A model generated the notes under the pieces. The model did not search any database. It had not been told where the DNA came from and saw only the letters and a list, made by a program, of their open reading frames with translations. Positions 14,301-27,900 of a DNA stretch of 64,000 nucleotides are shown piece by piece. The translations under genes and the position numbers were made by a program. The stretch spans positions 6,269,501 through 6,333,500 of the forward strand of contig NC_060106.1 in assembly GCF_021155765.1 (NCBI RefSeq). The letters run 5' to 3'. Source of the stretch: Diprion similis (lineage: Eukaryota; Arthropoda; Insecta; Hymenoptera; Diprionidae). Position 1 is the first letter of the stretch; each line of letters begins with the position of its first letter.

Positions 14301-15905
14301 GGAAGACTCCATACTTAGTGAAACCTGTTGTGGCAGGTTATTAGTGTTATTGGAAACAACAGGCATACTTTGCGTAACAGGAACCGTTGTTTGAATAGTA
14401 TTAGAGCTTTGAGAATATTGTAATTGAGCCAATAAATTTTGTTGAGATTGCTGCTGATGGCCACTTGAAAGAAGAGCTGGTGAACTTTGGATATTCGCTA
14501 CCGATGAAGGCTGACAGGTTTGACTTGACGTTTGTATATTCTGCGAATGTACTCCTGGCATTGTACTCTGAACATTTATAGAAGAAGAGCCAGACATAGC
14601 TTGTCCCATTTGATTTTGACCGACTGCTTGAGCATAGCTCTGTGATGTTGCCACACCAGAGGTGCCCGAAATATTTGACTGTGAAAATACTTGTTGAGTA
14701 CTATGATTTGATGGCATAATATCCATATGAGGTGCCGCACCACTGGACGATGAATATGTGTGGTACACCTGTTGTCCAACATTTTGCTGATAAATGGGTG
14801 CACTACTATATGGAACATTTGATGCTGTGCTTTGCTGATAATACTGTTGACCTGGAACTGGTGGGGATCCTACTGGATGCTGATGCATTTGATGAATGTG
14901 TTGCACTTGCGATTGAGAATAGTGGATCTGTTGCTGTTGAACGTGTTGCTGTTGTTGTGGAATTTGCTGTTGCTGAAGAATTTGTTGCTGTTGTGGTATT
15001 TGCTGTTGTTGTTGGGGAACTTGCTGCTGCTGAGGCATTTGTTGTTGTTGCGAAATTTGTTGTTGCTGAGGAATCTGTTGCTGCTGAGTGATCTGTTGCT
15101 GTTGAGGAAGTTGTTGCTGCTGAGAGGTCTGTTGTTGCTGAGGCATCTGTTGCTGCTGAGAAATCTGTTGCTGCTGAGAAATCTGTTGTTGCTGAGGAAT
15201 CTGTTGTTGTTGGGGGATTGGTTGTTGCTGAGGAATCTGTTGTTGCTGAGGAATCTGTTGTTGTTGGGGAATCTGTTGTTGCTGAGGAATCTGTTGTTGT
15301 TGAGGAATCTGTTGTTGCTGCGGAATCTGTTGCTGAGGAATATGTTGCTGCTGAGTAACCTGTTGTGGTATTTGCTGCTGTTGAATTTGAATTGGTTGAG
15401 GAAGATGTTGCTGAACTTGTGGCTGGTGTTGCAATTGCTGGGGTACATTCATTTGATTTAACTGAATGTACTGTTGCTGAGCCAGCTGTGGCTGCTGCTG
15501 TAGATGCTGCTGCTGAGAGACTTGTGGGAACTGTGGCTGGTTTGGAATACTTTGTGGCGTTGAACATTGCGAAGAGCTTGCGCTTAGACTCTGGCCAACT
15601 TGTTGAGTATACTGTATAGGTTGTTGCTGCTGAGATTGGAATTGCTGTTGCTGTTGTTGTACATGTTGTTGCAATCCTTGTTGTATTTGTTGTTGATATT
15701 GTTGCTGTGAATATTGATGCTGCTGCGGTGCTTGTGGATGTGATGAAATTTGTTGAATTTGTTGCGCTTGTTGAGGTTGAACAACGGATGTCTGCTGTTG
15801 TAAAAGTGGTTGTTGTTGAACTAACTGAACCTGTTGGGGCTGTAAATTATGCTGCTGCATACTTTGCTGTTGAGACAATTGTTGCATTTGTACTTGTTGT
15901 TGTTG

Positions 15906-15953
<48 letters not shown>

Positions 15954-18900
15954 TTGTTGAGGATGAACTTGTTGCTGCATAGGTACTTGCATTGGCTGCT
16001 GAATTTGCATTTGGCCTTGGATCTGCAGAGATCCTTGCATTTGTATGCCCAACCCAGACTGTATTTGTTGTTGTTGCATCTGCATTTGTTGCATCAATAG
16101 CTGTTGCTGTTGCATTTGTTGTTGCTGGAGCAATTGATCTGAAGCAGCGTTAGATTCAGCTTCACGGTCAAGACGCTCCTTCTCTTCTTTTGCCTTTCGT
16201 TCATCCCTCTCTCGAAGTAGAGTAGCAATTTGGGATTTTAACAGCTTGGCAACAGCTTTAGCATCTTCTTCAAGAATGAGACTCGACTTAGCCATCTCAG
16301 AAGCGACTCCCTCAGCATTGTCTGTCGACATAACAAAGTCGAATTGAATCGCCTCATTCTCTTTGTGTTTATTACTCCGTTTTTTTGGATCTAGGACACG
16401 GAGGCGAAACTCTATCCGTGATAGTTCAGAATCTGCAATCGCAGTTTCTCTGGAGACCATTTCCAACTTAAAACCAACATCATCTGCGAAAAATTCGTGA
16501 TTCAACAGATCTTTGACTAGAGGACGTTCTTCCTTTTTCAATCGAATGCACATTTCAATTATGTCACGAACTTCGGGATTCTCAACTTTGTCATAACTTT
16601 GTGGTTTGACCCCCTAAACAGAAAGAAACAAAGTCTATTTCTCAAGTGTTATAAAAGGCGAGAATTAGTAAAATTATCAAGAAGTATCGAAAATAAACAT
16701 ATAATTGACTCGAAGAACTGAATCAAATTATGTTGCTTCCGCTATAATAAAATTTGTTATCTAGTGAAACGTCATATTAAATTGTGGTAGTATATTAATT
16801 CAATTACCGATACAACACGTTTGTAGATCTGTGCAGGTCCAGTGCATTCAGAGTAGGGATACTCGCTTGTCGCCATTTCCAGCATACACATACCAAAGGC
16901 ATACACGTCGACTGACTCATCATAGTGCTCTTCATACATTTCAGGGGCCATGAACTCTGGAGTACCGATGACGCTCTTCGCAAAACTTCGATTCTTTAGA
17001 GTGGCTAATCCCAGATCACCAATTTTGACACTTCCTGTTGTCCCCGTGATGAAAATATTGTCACACTTCAAATCTCTATGAATGATGGGTGGTGATCGTG
17101 AGTGAAGGAAGCTTAATCCTTTTAGAATCTGACGGCACCAGGACTTTACCACCTTTGGGTTAATTTTTTTGAATCGCCGCAAGTACCTGGGTTCATAGCA
17201 AACAATTCAAACGTACAATTATTTCAACTTCGACAGGGTGCTAATAAATAACAACTTATCTTTTACCACACAGTTCTCCATATAAGTGTAATTTGTTTAC
17301 TTGTAGATTTCATCTGAATATACTGAGGATGAATCAGCAAGATTCTCAAGAACAAAATATCCGAAAATATATCTTGTCACGGCATTAAAACACTGGCTTG
17401 AAATATGGGTATGAAGCTTTGTTAATTTTTTTGTCTTTACTGTATAACACTTGTTAATTTTATAATCATTTTTTGTACTTTCGACGATTGTGGGTGACAC
17501 TTCATACATTAGTCTAATAAATGCAATTCATTATTGAAGGAAATTAGTTTTTTCTTATCAATGAATAATAATATGTAATAACTTCAAGATATGCTCACGT
17601 CTTTAAAGTGCCTGATGTCATAAGCTCAGTTACAAGTACGATGTACTTGCGGCGTGTCAGTGTGACCTCCCAGTAATCGTAGAATCTTACAATGTTCGGA
17701 TGCTGTAACCCCTTTAGCATTTCTGCTTCTTCACGAAATCTGAGCCTTTCAGTTTTATTGAGTTTTTTTTCCTGAGAATTCAAATGAAAATATTTAGAAA
17801 GCTTGGTTACAGCCATCAGTGTTCTCTGGTCATCTCAAAAAAAAAGATTGTATCAACATAACAGTGAGCTTTTAAACATCTAGCTTATTCAAACTTATAC
17901 AATGTGGTTCAGTCGTTTTGTCTACGTAACTAACGAGGAAACTGTAGCACACTGTTTTTTTTATCATGCATCACTTCATAACAAAACCTTGTAGATATTC
18001 AAAAGTGAAGTATGGGAAAGATTGCTATGTTTGTGGCAAATCCGACTTGCAGAAAAAGTACACTAAGGACAAAGTCCCAAGTCTTCATCTAATGGAAAGG
18101 CTAGACAACTAGGGAAACTGCACTTAGAGCGCATTTTTTTCGTAAGTGGAATTCGCCATTAGTAAAGACCTTTGAACTCTGGAATTGATGTTATTTCAGT
18201 TCGATAACATAACAGCTCATTTTCTTTCTTCAAGTTAGAAAAACGAATTCCCATGTATATGTGAAAGTTTGTGTCGGATTTTATCTCCACAATTGATATT
18301 CCAAGTTTGAGCATGTGCTGCTTACAAGAGGCCAGTACAATTTTTGTCACAAAGCTGTAATGCTTCTTTCATGGTAAATGATTACTTGAGCTAATTTTTT
18401 TAGAAACTATCACAAAAATGGGTTTCCGAACGATTATCAATTTAAATCAGGCCTATTTTTAATATCTTAATCGTTATTAAATGCAAAGTTATCCCACATG
18501 GGCAAAAATCTCACTGCTTGCTAGTTAGAATGGAAAAGTTGTCAAGGAGAGTAAAATAAAAACCTTAAAAAAATCACTTAAGTTTAGATTTGTTTTCATT
18601 CAATATGAGATAAAAGGTTTCAAAGATGATAGATGAGAAAAAAATATGAAGAGAAGTGAGAATAGTGATATTGAAAAAATACTTGGAGTATAACTGCACC
18701 TGTAATTCACACCAAGCCACTGCAACACCTGTTTGAGTGTCTAAGCCACGATAGACTGTTTTGAAACTCCCACGACCAATTTCTTCTTCGAATTTTAAAA
18801 ACCTCCCATCAGGTGAAATTCCAATGGCCTTTTCTTCATCCTCATCTTCTTCAACTGCCTGTACTTTGGCTTTCATGAGTAAAGTTTTAATTTCCTCCAT

Positions 18901-21900
18901 TGCCATAGTCTTTTGCGTCAACTTTTCATCTGCTTTAAAGTTTTCATCCAGCAATGGGCCAATAAATCCTTCAACTAATGATTCATCCTGAGCACCCTCA
19001 CGATACTTGTTATCATTATCATCACTGCTTTCGTCTTTTTTCGAATCCCCTTCTTTCACACCTTCATCAATGGTGCTTGGACTTTCTGCATCTATGAGGG
19101 GAACCTTCCCTAATTTACTTAAAGATTCATGCATGGCTTGTGCAGCAACAATGTCACTGATACTGGTCCCGTTGTCATCCTGGTCATAAATTGTTACCTG
19201 TTCTTCTTGTTGCGGTTTGGTTTCAAAGTCAGCTACATCTTCAGATACGCGAGAAGTCACGAACCTTGAATTTCTCACTTTTTCTAGACTAGATATTTCA
19301 CCTACATCAGGTTTTCCACTGTCTATAGATTCTGTTGATACTTTTTTCGTCATCTTTTTACTTTCACTTATTCGCTTATCAATTTCATTCGTTTCCGACG
19401 ACGTTTTTCTCAATGGAACATTTCTGCTTTTATTTTCCATTGATTCGGTCGATATTTTTCTAGACATTGACGAACTATCGACCGATGTCCTTTTTCCTTT
19501 ACTGATATCTACACTCTCGATTGATATTTTTCGTGTGGGTAACGACGACTTTGAGCCCTCTACTAATTCTAATGACGGTTTATGAGTTTCCACTAAATTC
19601 GTACTAATATTTTTCGTACCCACGGCTGTCTTGTTGCTATCAGAACTACTTTCACGTCTCATCTTAGATTTCTTATCACAATTTTCACCAGTTTCCGGGG
19701 TCTTTGCATTGTCGGATATGCTAACTGACCCTTTTTGCACATTTGTAACACTTTTTTCAGCTTCCACATTTTCTACCGATCCCTTCCTTAACGGTGGTGG
19801 CGTTTTTGGAATTTCTACAGAGTCGGCGGATGACTTTGCCGTACACTGTGAATTATCAGCACTTTCTGAACTCATTTTCCGAATATTGCTGGTACTTTTG
19901 GTTGCTTCGCTACTTTGGTCAGATATTTTTTGCTGATTTAAAGTCTTGTCGTCTTTGCTCATTTTCCTAGGTTTCACTTTACCGACTGGGGTGGAAGGCG
20001 TAGAAGAACTGGTACCTGTGATAATGATTGAAAAAATGAATTTAACTGATAAAATATCGAGTATATTTTTAAATGGTTTGCTATTTACGTCGCCTTCAAG
20101 TTATCAACAATAATGTTAGTTATTATGACAACAAATATTACACAGTTCAGCAGTTGTAAAAATACAAAAATATACCCATGCGGATGAATATTTTATAATT
20201 TATTGAAAACTGCCAATCAATTGGATACCATATATTTGAATAATGATGTGTTACTTGGTGATGGGATCTTTTTCTTTCCAATATAACAGAAAAATTTCGT
20301 AACACTCACTAATCAGAATATTGTGCAAGAAGGAAATAAACATATAATTACAATCTTATTAATGGTATGGTACCTGGTATCTTGAACAAATTTTCGGTAG
20401 CTGTAATCGCTTCCTCAGCGTCGCTAAAGCTGCGGTCATTCTCTTGTTCCAAAGGATTCAAATTCAAACTCTGTGCGGAGGACTTATCCAAGACCTGTAA
20501 TCCAGATTGTGTCTTCTTTTTCGGTGAAGGTGAGCTTGTTAATACAGAATCCGTACTATGATCTATGCGGCTCGTCCGAGTCTGCCTTTTACAAATTGTT
20601 ACAGATGAACGATTCACCCCGGGTGATATCTAATAAAAGAAAAGTAGAGGGAACTCATTATTTATGACCCAGGAAAAAACAATATATTCGTGTCACTTTG
20701 GATACTGAAATTTGCGCATTAGTACAAAGTTAATCACAGCGCCATAGTTATAAGAGATATTTTTCGGTCCTTCCATTCTATTCACGTGACTACATGTGCT
20801 AGGAATAAAAGCATTGTTTTCAACCACGTTAACTGTCTCGGCCAGTTGAGCCGGTTAAATTGTACAGCCCTGGTGTGTAGCATTGCATGTGTTTGTCGAT
20901 ATATTCCTTATGCTAATACAGATTCTCAACATTAATTACTTTCCAAAGAATTATTGTGCCTGTATTGTGTATCATAGAAATAGACTATATAATTTGATGA
21001 TATTTTAGAAATGTATTCTAGATTTGAATTGTAACAACATCAGTAAAGTTTACCTTTGATATGTAAGAATTTCTTTCTGATTACAGAATTATTTGAACTG
21101 GTTTAAAAGTAAAACAGTAATGAATATCAAATTTACGTCCAGGTTACAGGCAAAAACACATTAAATTTACGTAGATACTGATCAAAAGTATGATAATCAT
21201 TTCACCTGTACATATAGTGGCTAAGCTTTCAACAAGTATAAAAACACAACAGTGATACATGCGAACTTCGATGATTCAATGCTTATCAGAATTGATATAA
21301 GATACACTGCATTGATTCGTAAGCTGAGTAACTTCTGGGGTAACGTGGTTATACGCGTCAAAAATAAAATTCAACATGTTTCAGATTTACTGATTAAACA
21401 AGTGTCTACAGAACTAATAGATCATTGATTTCGTTCTTGGACACGGTGTCTCATATAATAATACATTGAGTAAATATTGTTAAAAATTATAACTATTCTC
21501 ACCAAAGATGGTATGCGAGTGATATAAAGAGTGTTTATATGCATTAACAGAATGTAATTAAGTATCTAATAAGTATTTTGTATATAGTCTGTTCTGCAGT
21601 GTCATCTGCTCTTCAAATTACGTTGAAAAAGAAATGCTTTCCAGAAATAATTAGTTTTTACATTAATCACGAATTAGAAGAAAACAGATTCCTTGTGATA
21701 AATAAATATTTTCATGAAATTCGATGACAAAATTTTAAGAATTAACTTTCCCAATCGTAAATACAATGCACGTAATTTGCTTTGAATAGATGGTTTTCCA
21801 TTTATTTTTTTTAGTGTATACAAATGGCAAATTTTTAACATCGAATTTTCGGAAATATAAAACCATTCGTATTATGATGTTAACCCAAATTGATACTATT

Positions 21901-24900
21901 GAACATATCTGATATTGACTATCGTTCAACCATTCAAGCTCTCATTCTATTTTCGATTGATGACTAATCTTTCATTCTGAAAACTGATTAGATTGGATTG
22001 GTGGTTTTTTTTTTAAATATATAATATATAATACAATAATAACCATTTAAACTTTGAAGATGACTGGGTTGCAATCACATTAGCTAAAAATCAAGATTAC
22101 ATTTTTTGTTCACAGAGTGAAACTTAAAAGACAACTATCATTGTTTTGCTAGGACAGTTTATTTCCAGAAAGCAAGTCATTCCTTTAGTCACAAATAAAC
22201 TTCGTATTAGTAGAATGACTAATGGTTCTCTAATTTAGAATCAATAATTTACATTACATTACAATGTTACGTTACAAGCCACTCAACTGTGAACATTGCC
22301 ATATAATTATTGTGCTAATCGAACAGACATGTCATATGTCTTGGTTATAGTGAACAAACGAAAGATTATTATCTCTTATCTACATAAAATATACCAAACG
22401 ACCGGAAAATTTGTTTTTTATGCAGATATGGGATGTAAGAATACTCGATAACATGTTGAATATCTTCTTATTAAGATAGAAAATATATTTGTCCACTAAC
22501 GGTACACACTAAAGTTGAAAGCTACTACGTTCGAAAACCTGTGCGCCATGAAGATAAGAATATAAAAACCCTAGGCAACATGCTGCATACATATTAAAAA
22601 TTAAAATACGCGATGACTCATTAAATGACACACTATTAAAACAACGATACGTGAGAACTATAAATATGAATTATTTCTTCTGAGAGAATTGAATAAATGA
22701 TGCATCATTGATGGAGATATAATTAGACGCTTTGACTATATTAATAGAAAATATACTAAATTTTAATTTGATAATTTTTATGTAATTTATATTCAGAATG
22801 ACTTTTTTCATATTAATCTTATAACTAGACATATTGAATATTTGAACAAAAATACTTCGAAAAAAAAAGTATTGACTTATTTCACACCAATTAGTAAGTC
22901 GAGTAATGCAACTAACCTTCCGATCTACAGTGCTATTTGTACTGGAACCAGCTTGAGAAATAACGGACAGCTTCCGCTGACGCCTATGTCCGTGATTACT
23001 GTTGTGATTGTGATTGTGGTGTCTTTGCGTAGTTACGACGCTACATGTGCCTCCCCCCTCCTGGGGGGCTAGGTGGCCCACCCCCACCCCCACACCACCC
23101 TGGCTACCAACACCGCCGCCACTCGCCACCAGCCTTGGACACAAGCCGGACAAGCCAATGCCACCACCGGTCCCACCTGGGGAGCGCTGCCTGCTTGTCT
23201 CATACCTAAAAATTAATCATTTTTCATTTAGCATTTATTTTTTAATCGCTACTGGCAGAACCCTGAATTGAAGTAAGTGATCAAATAACACATGCTTGAG
23301 CTCTTAAAGGAAGATCAGTTTAACATAGCTGATTGTGAGTTCAACTTATTCCATTGCTCTAACAGGTACACAATTAACGGAAGAGTATTTCTGAAAATAG
23401 ATGCAGAATGGGAAATTGTCTGATTACCTAAAAGCTGAATAAAATGTCTTACAATAATTGGTGTTTTAAAGACAATGAACTGTCATTTGTGTAACGCAAT
23501 AGGTTTTTCTCAGAGGAAACAAAGTAAAAATCCTGATTACGAAACTGCACATTGGCTTTCATTGTGTCCATGAGGGGAATCATTTTATTCAGCTTTCATG
23601 CTTTGGTCAGTATTTCCTATCTTAACCTATTTTTATGGGTACCCTCTGTTGTATTCTACTATGTAAGAACTAAATCGATAGATCAATTAAAATAATATGA
23701 ACCACTGAAGAAACCACCAGTGAAAGAAGAACACGTACTGCGCAAATTATAATAAAGATTTGATGGTACCAAAATACTTCAACCAAATATTAATTGTTGA
23801 TTACCTTAAATGTAAACTCACTTCCTCATACCAAGTTTTCCTAAACCACGAACTTATTGTATCCCAAACATTTGACAACAAATTGTATTTACTTCATAAG
23901 AATTACTAATTACTATCTCATGTATATTTATCCAATTATTTTTTTTTTTTTATCACTAAAGCTCAACTCAATATTAAAATCCATAACCAAGAATGTGAAT
24001 AGGCAAGAAAATATGAACTAAGTTTTTTTTTATTTATCTTAGTTTCCTTGCAGTTAAGTCTTTCAAGGCTAAAAAGAAGTTTCATATATACTTTCAGAGC
24101 CTGCTCCAAGAATAAAATTTCAAGTAGCATAAAAAATTCCACGAACTTCTTGAAATAGAAAAAAATTCTTTGTAAAAACAATGATTTATTTTATTTCAGA
24201 AATGTTACTCACCAAAGAATAAAATTGAATTTTACTTTAAGTTCACTCTGTTTTTAGAGATGGACTGTTCAAAGAATTTAAAAGTAATCATTATTAGACT
24301 CTCTTTTTGCGGTAATTTCTAGACCTGAGAAATAGTTTTAATTTTATTGGCACAAAGATACTACAAACTATGGAATGTTAGTGCAACAATAGTAATTAGC
24401 TTCAGTTCAAGTATGATTGGAGCAGCAGAAAATGAAACTTCAAGAAGTGAGAATGCACAAATTAACAATCCGAATACCCAACAATGCATACCTGCGCTTA
24501 CAAGCATTCAGAGTGACTGATTCCGCAAAATGAACCATGGATGAAATAATCAGAGTAATGCATGAGAATGAAAATCACGAGTTTATATGGATATGGAGCC
24601 ATATCACAAAGAATTACATTGTCAACCTAGTTCAAGATAAAAACACGTCCTACAAAAACTTTCTAAAAAAAAAAAAAATCGTAGCAAGTTGGCTGAAATC
24701 TAATTTCCAAACTTTTTATCTTAGTTTTCCTTGATTAAAATATACTTTCACAAGAGTTCAAAAATGTACGTTTTCAAAAAATATCGAAAAGTGCTAAATG
24801 ATGAACCTCGATAAAAAAAATGACCAAGAAAAAAGATAAAAAATCAAATTTTAAGATTCAGCATCATTCTCTGACTATTCCCAGTTTTCACAATGTTCCT

Positions 24901-27900
24901 AGTCCATTGTCCCACTGTAATTTTTAATTTTTACTATCGAAATTATCGAATTTAATACGGAAATAAGTGAATACGAAAAAAAATTCGTTTTAAGAAAATA
25001 TTAAAAGTTTCTTAGCCAGTTGAATACTCGGCACTAATTTCTTGAAAGCACTGTATGCTTGAATCATGATCGTCTTGAACTCTGCCATGAATCTGTATTC
25101 CACATAATAAAATGAATGTCATCCATTTTCCAAGTTTTTCAAGTTGTTTTAATACCCGAAACCAGCAGCAGTGTTCGAACGGAAAACCATTTAAAACTGA
25201 AAAAAAAAACGTTTCATGTGGCATAAATGAAAGTTACTTCAACATTCGATTACAAGAAGTTCTCCAGCAGTCACAGCAGTGATAATTTATATATTTAGGA
25301 TCGTGTAATATTGGGTCATGATATTCATTATCCTAAACAGTTCCTTGATAGAATCTCTCCAAATACAAGTATGACTTAACAAGTCTGATTAGATGCAATA
25401 AATTATACCGATAGATTTTATTTCTCACTGCAAGTATAGCCAATACGCAATTGGGAGTTGATAATAACAATTACCCTGCAATAACAAACCATTTGCAAAT
25501 GAATATTGCGTTGGAATTGAGTCATATAAAATTAGAATTGAACGACGTAGTTTTTCAAGAGATTACAATTGCTTTTAGACTTGGAGCAAACAAAGTGAGT
25601 ACGGAAATGACTAAGCCTGCTATAATGGAAATAGCAGGAAATTGCCAATTTACATTAACAATAGTCGTCTGTGGCCTGGCATTCAGTCCAAGATACTTTA
25701 ATTTCTGATTATTTCATTACTCAAACTTGCGACAATTGGAGAACAGTTGAAAGAACAACACTAGGTAGTTGGTAAGTACATGAAAAGAGATTAAAAAAAA
25801 CTTTGAATCGAGACTTGGTTTTAACATTGAATAAACTCGTTTACAGAAACTGGTACATACTTGCAAATGAAACTGAATTAGAAAATGAAAAAGATAAATG
25901 AAAAATAGAAAAAACATTCGACAGTGATATGAAAATGAAATGATGAACGAAACATGAGAAATGATGGTGCATAAAAGCATGGTTGTTGATACAGACATGA
26001 TTGTACCTGTCCTGCCTGCTATGGCCAGATGGAAACAGTCCACGCACCGCGTTGCCTATAGCTGCTTTCTTTTTGCTTTCCTTATGCCCACCACCAACAC
26101 CACCACCACCACCTCCGCCACCACCAGTTCCACTTATCACCTGTTGTTGCAACTGCCTGCCTTGACTCCCTTTTTCACCCTGAAAAGTGAAATACGAGTA
26201 TGAACATTGTTTCAGACTGATAATATTATTTCATCTAATGTCTAGTTTCTTTGCAAGCAAGGAAATATAAAATTCATTGAAAAAAATTCATTCATCGACT
26301 AATCATCATTATGTATATAGGCATAAACAAATTAAAAACGTAACACATGTTCAAATGCAATATATCCAAGAAAAATTTTTCAATATCACTTTAGTTTGGT
26401 TGAGGAAATTGATATCGTTACACATTTCCAAAAAGGGCTTTTTACCACAGAGATAAAATTGATAATTTTGATCGGCAATTTCTAATACTAAACTTCATGT
26501 TACATATAATTTTCGTAATTTATGAACCGATGGTATTCGTATCATGAGCTTTCACAGTGCTAAGCAGGTATAATTGAATGAAATAAAAACATTAATAGAA
26601 ATAATGATAGGTGGGACTCTAGTGGGAAAACAAATATTAATAAAAGTCAACTCGTAATGACTTTACATCAAAGTTCAATACATTTGTACTGTAAGTATGG
26701 TGATGATATGTTGCATAAACCATTAAGATTTTTTCATCATTATGTTACAAATTAATCATGAATGATGTGCCAGTAGAAAGAGTAATCTTTCTATATTAAA
26801 TTCTGTGACGGAACAAAGATAAGTAGTTGAGGGCACGGAATAATGAATTATTATGGAAGCTTTACGAATCATAAAATTCGATAACGATGCAATCTTTACA
26901 TAGTAATTGGAGATGAGAAGAATGATAACAGAAATTGTTTCAATCGAAAACAATCGAGTTTTTTCAAAGTAAAATATTTGGGTAAATCTGTGCAATTGTA
27001 TCCATCAAATGTTTTCATATGAGATATATTTTCGTATTTCTCCAATTTGAAGTAATTCGTCGTTTTATTTGAGGTAATACTCTGATAGACTCTATTTCTA
27101 TTTTTTTTTTTCTTACGCTCAAAATACTACTCTTAGCAAAACATCCTTGATAAAGCCTAGTTTCTGTTAAGAAACAAAATTTGCGAGAATTATATCACAT
27201 TCGTTAAATATCCTGATGATATTCAAACAAAAACTCCACTTTATATTCCTATAAGGCTTTGAAATATCAATTACGGAAAAGAGTGTAACTGTAGCATAAC
27301 TGCAAGAGTAAGAAAACAGTAGACTATTACATTATCCATTTTCATTTCAAAAAAAGCATTTACTTTAAGTGTGCTTTTTTGTCCGGCTCCAACATAACAG
27401 GAAAAAAAACCAGTCATTTTTTAAGTTTTACTGAAACATTACTGTCAAAGAAATATGAATAGAATAGAAAGAAGAATGAAACGTATCAAATAAATATCTC
27501 TGGATTTATACAGATTCAATTGAATCATAATTCATAATTAGGGTAATAACAGAATTAGCAGGTGTAACTACCATCAAGAAAGTGAAAAATGACGATACAG
27601 TGTGAAAATGTAGCCTGTGAACTTCATTATTGAACACATGCATTATGATGACAAATAAGTTACTACTACGTTTATTCAGTGGGCTTTTAAGTGCGATTCT
27701 TGATGTAAAACTAGTCTATCAATATATTGTATGAAAGATGGTAAGTTAAATTACATCTAGATTTGTAATCATTTTATCGATTCGTTCGAAGGAGTTTACT
27801 AAATATACCATATACATGGTATTTATATACAGATGAGTGGAAAACTCGGGTGAAAATATGATATTGAAGAAACTCAGAGTGCATTGCTCAATTACAACAT

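Noticed and set aside
14832-15461. Plus-strand ORF coding almost only Leu
   Set aside because: It is the antisense of the Wnk polyglutamine repeat (CAG/CAA read as CTG/TTG), as are the other ORFs at 14.6-16.1 kb on both strands.
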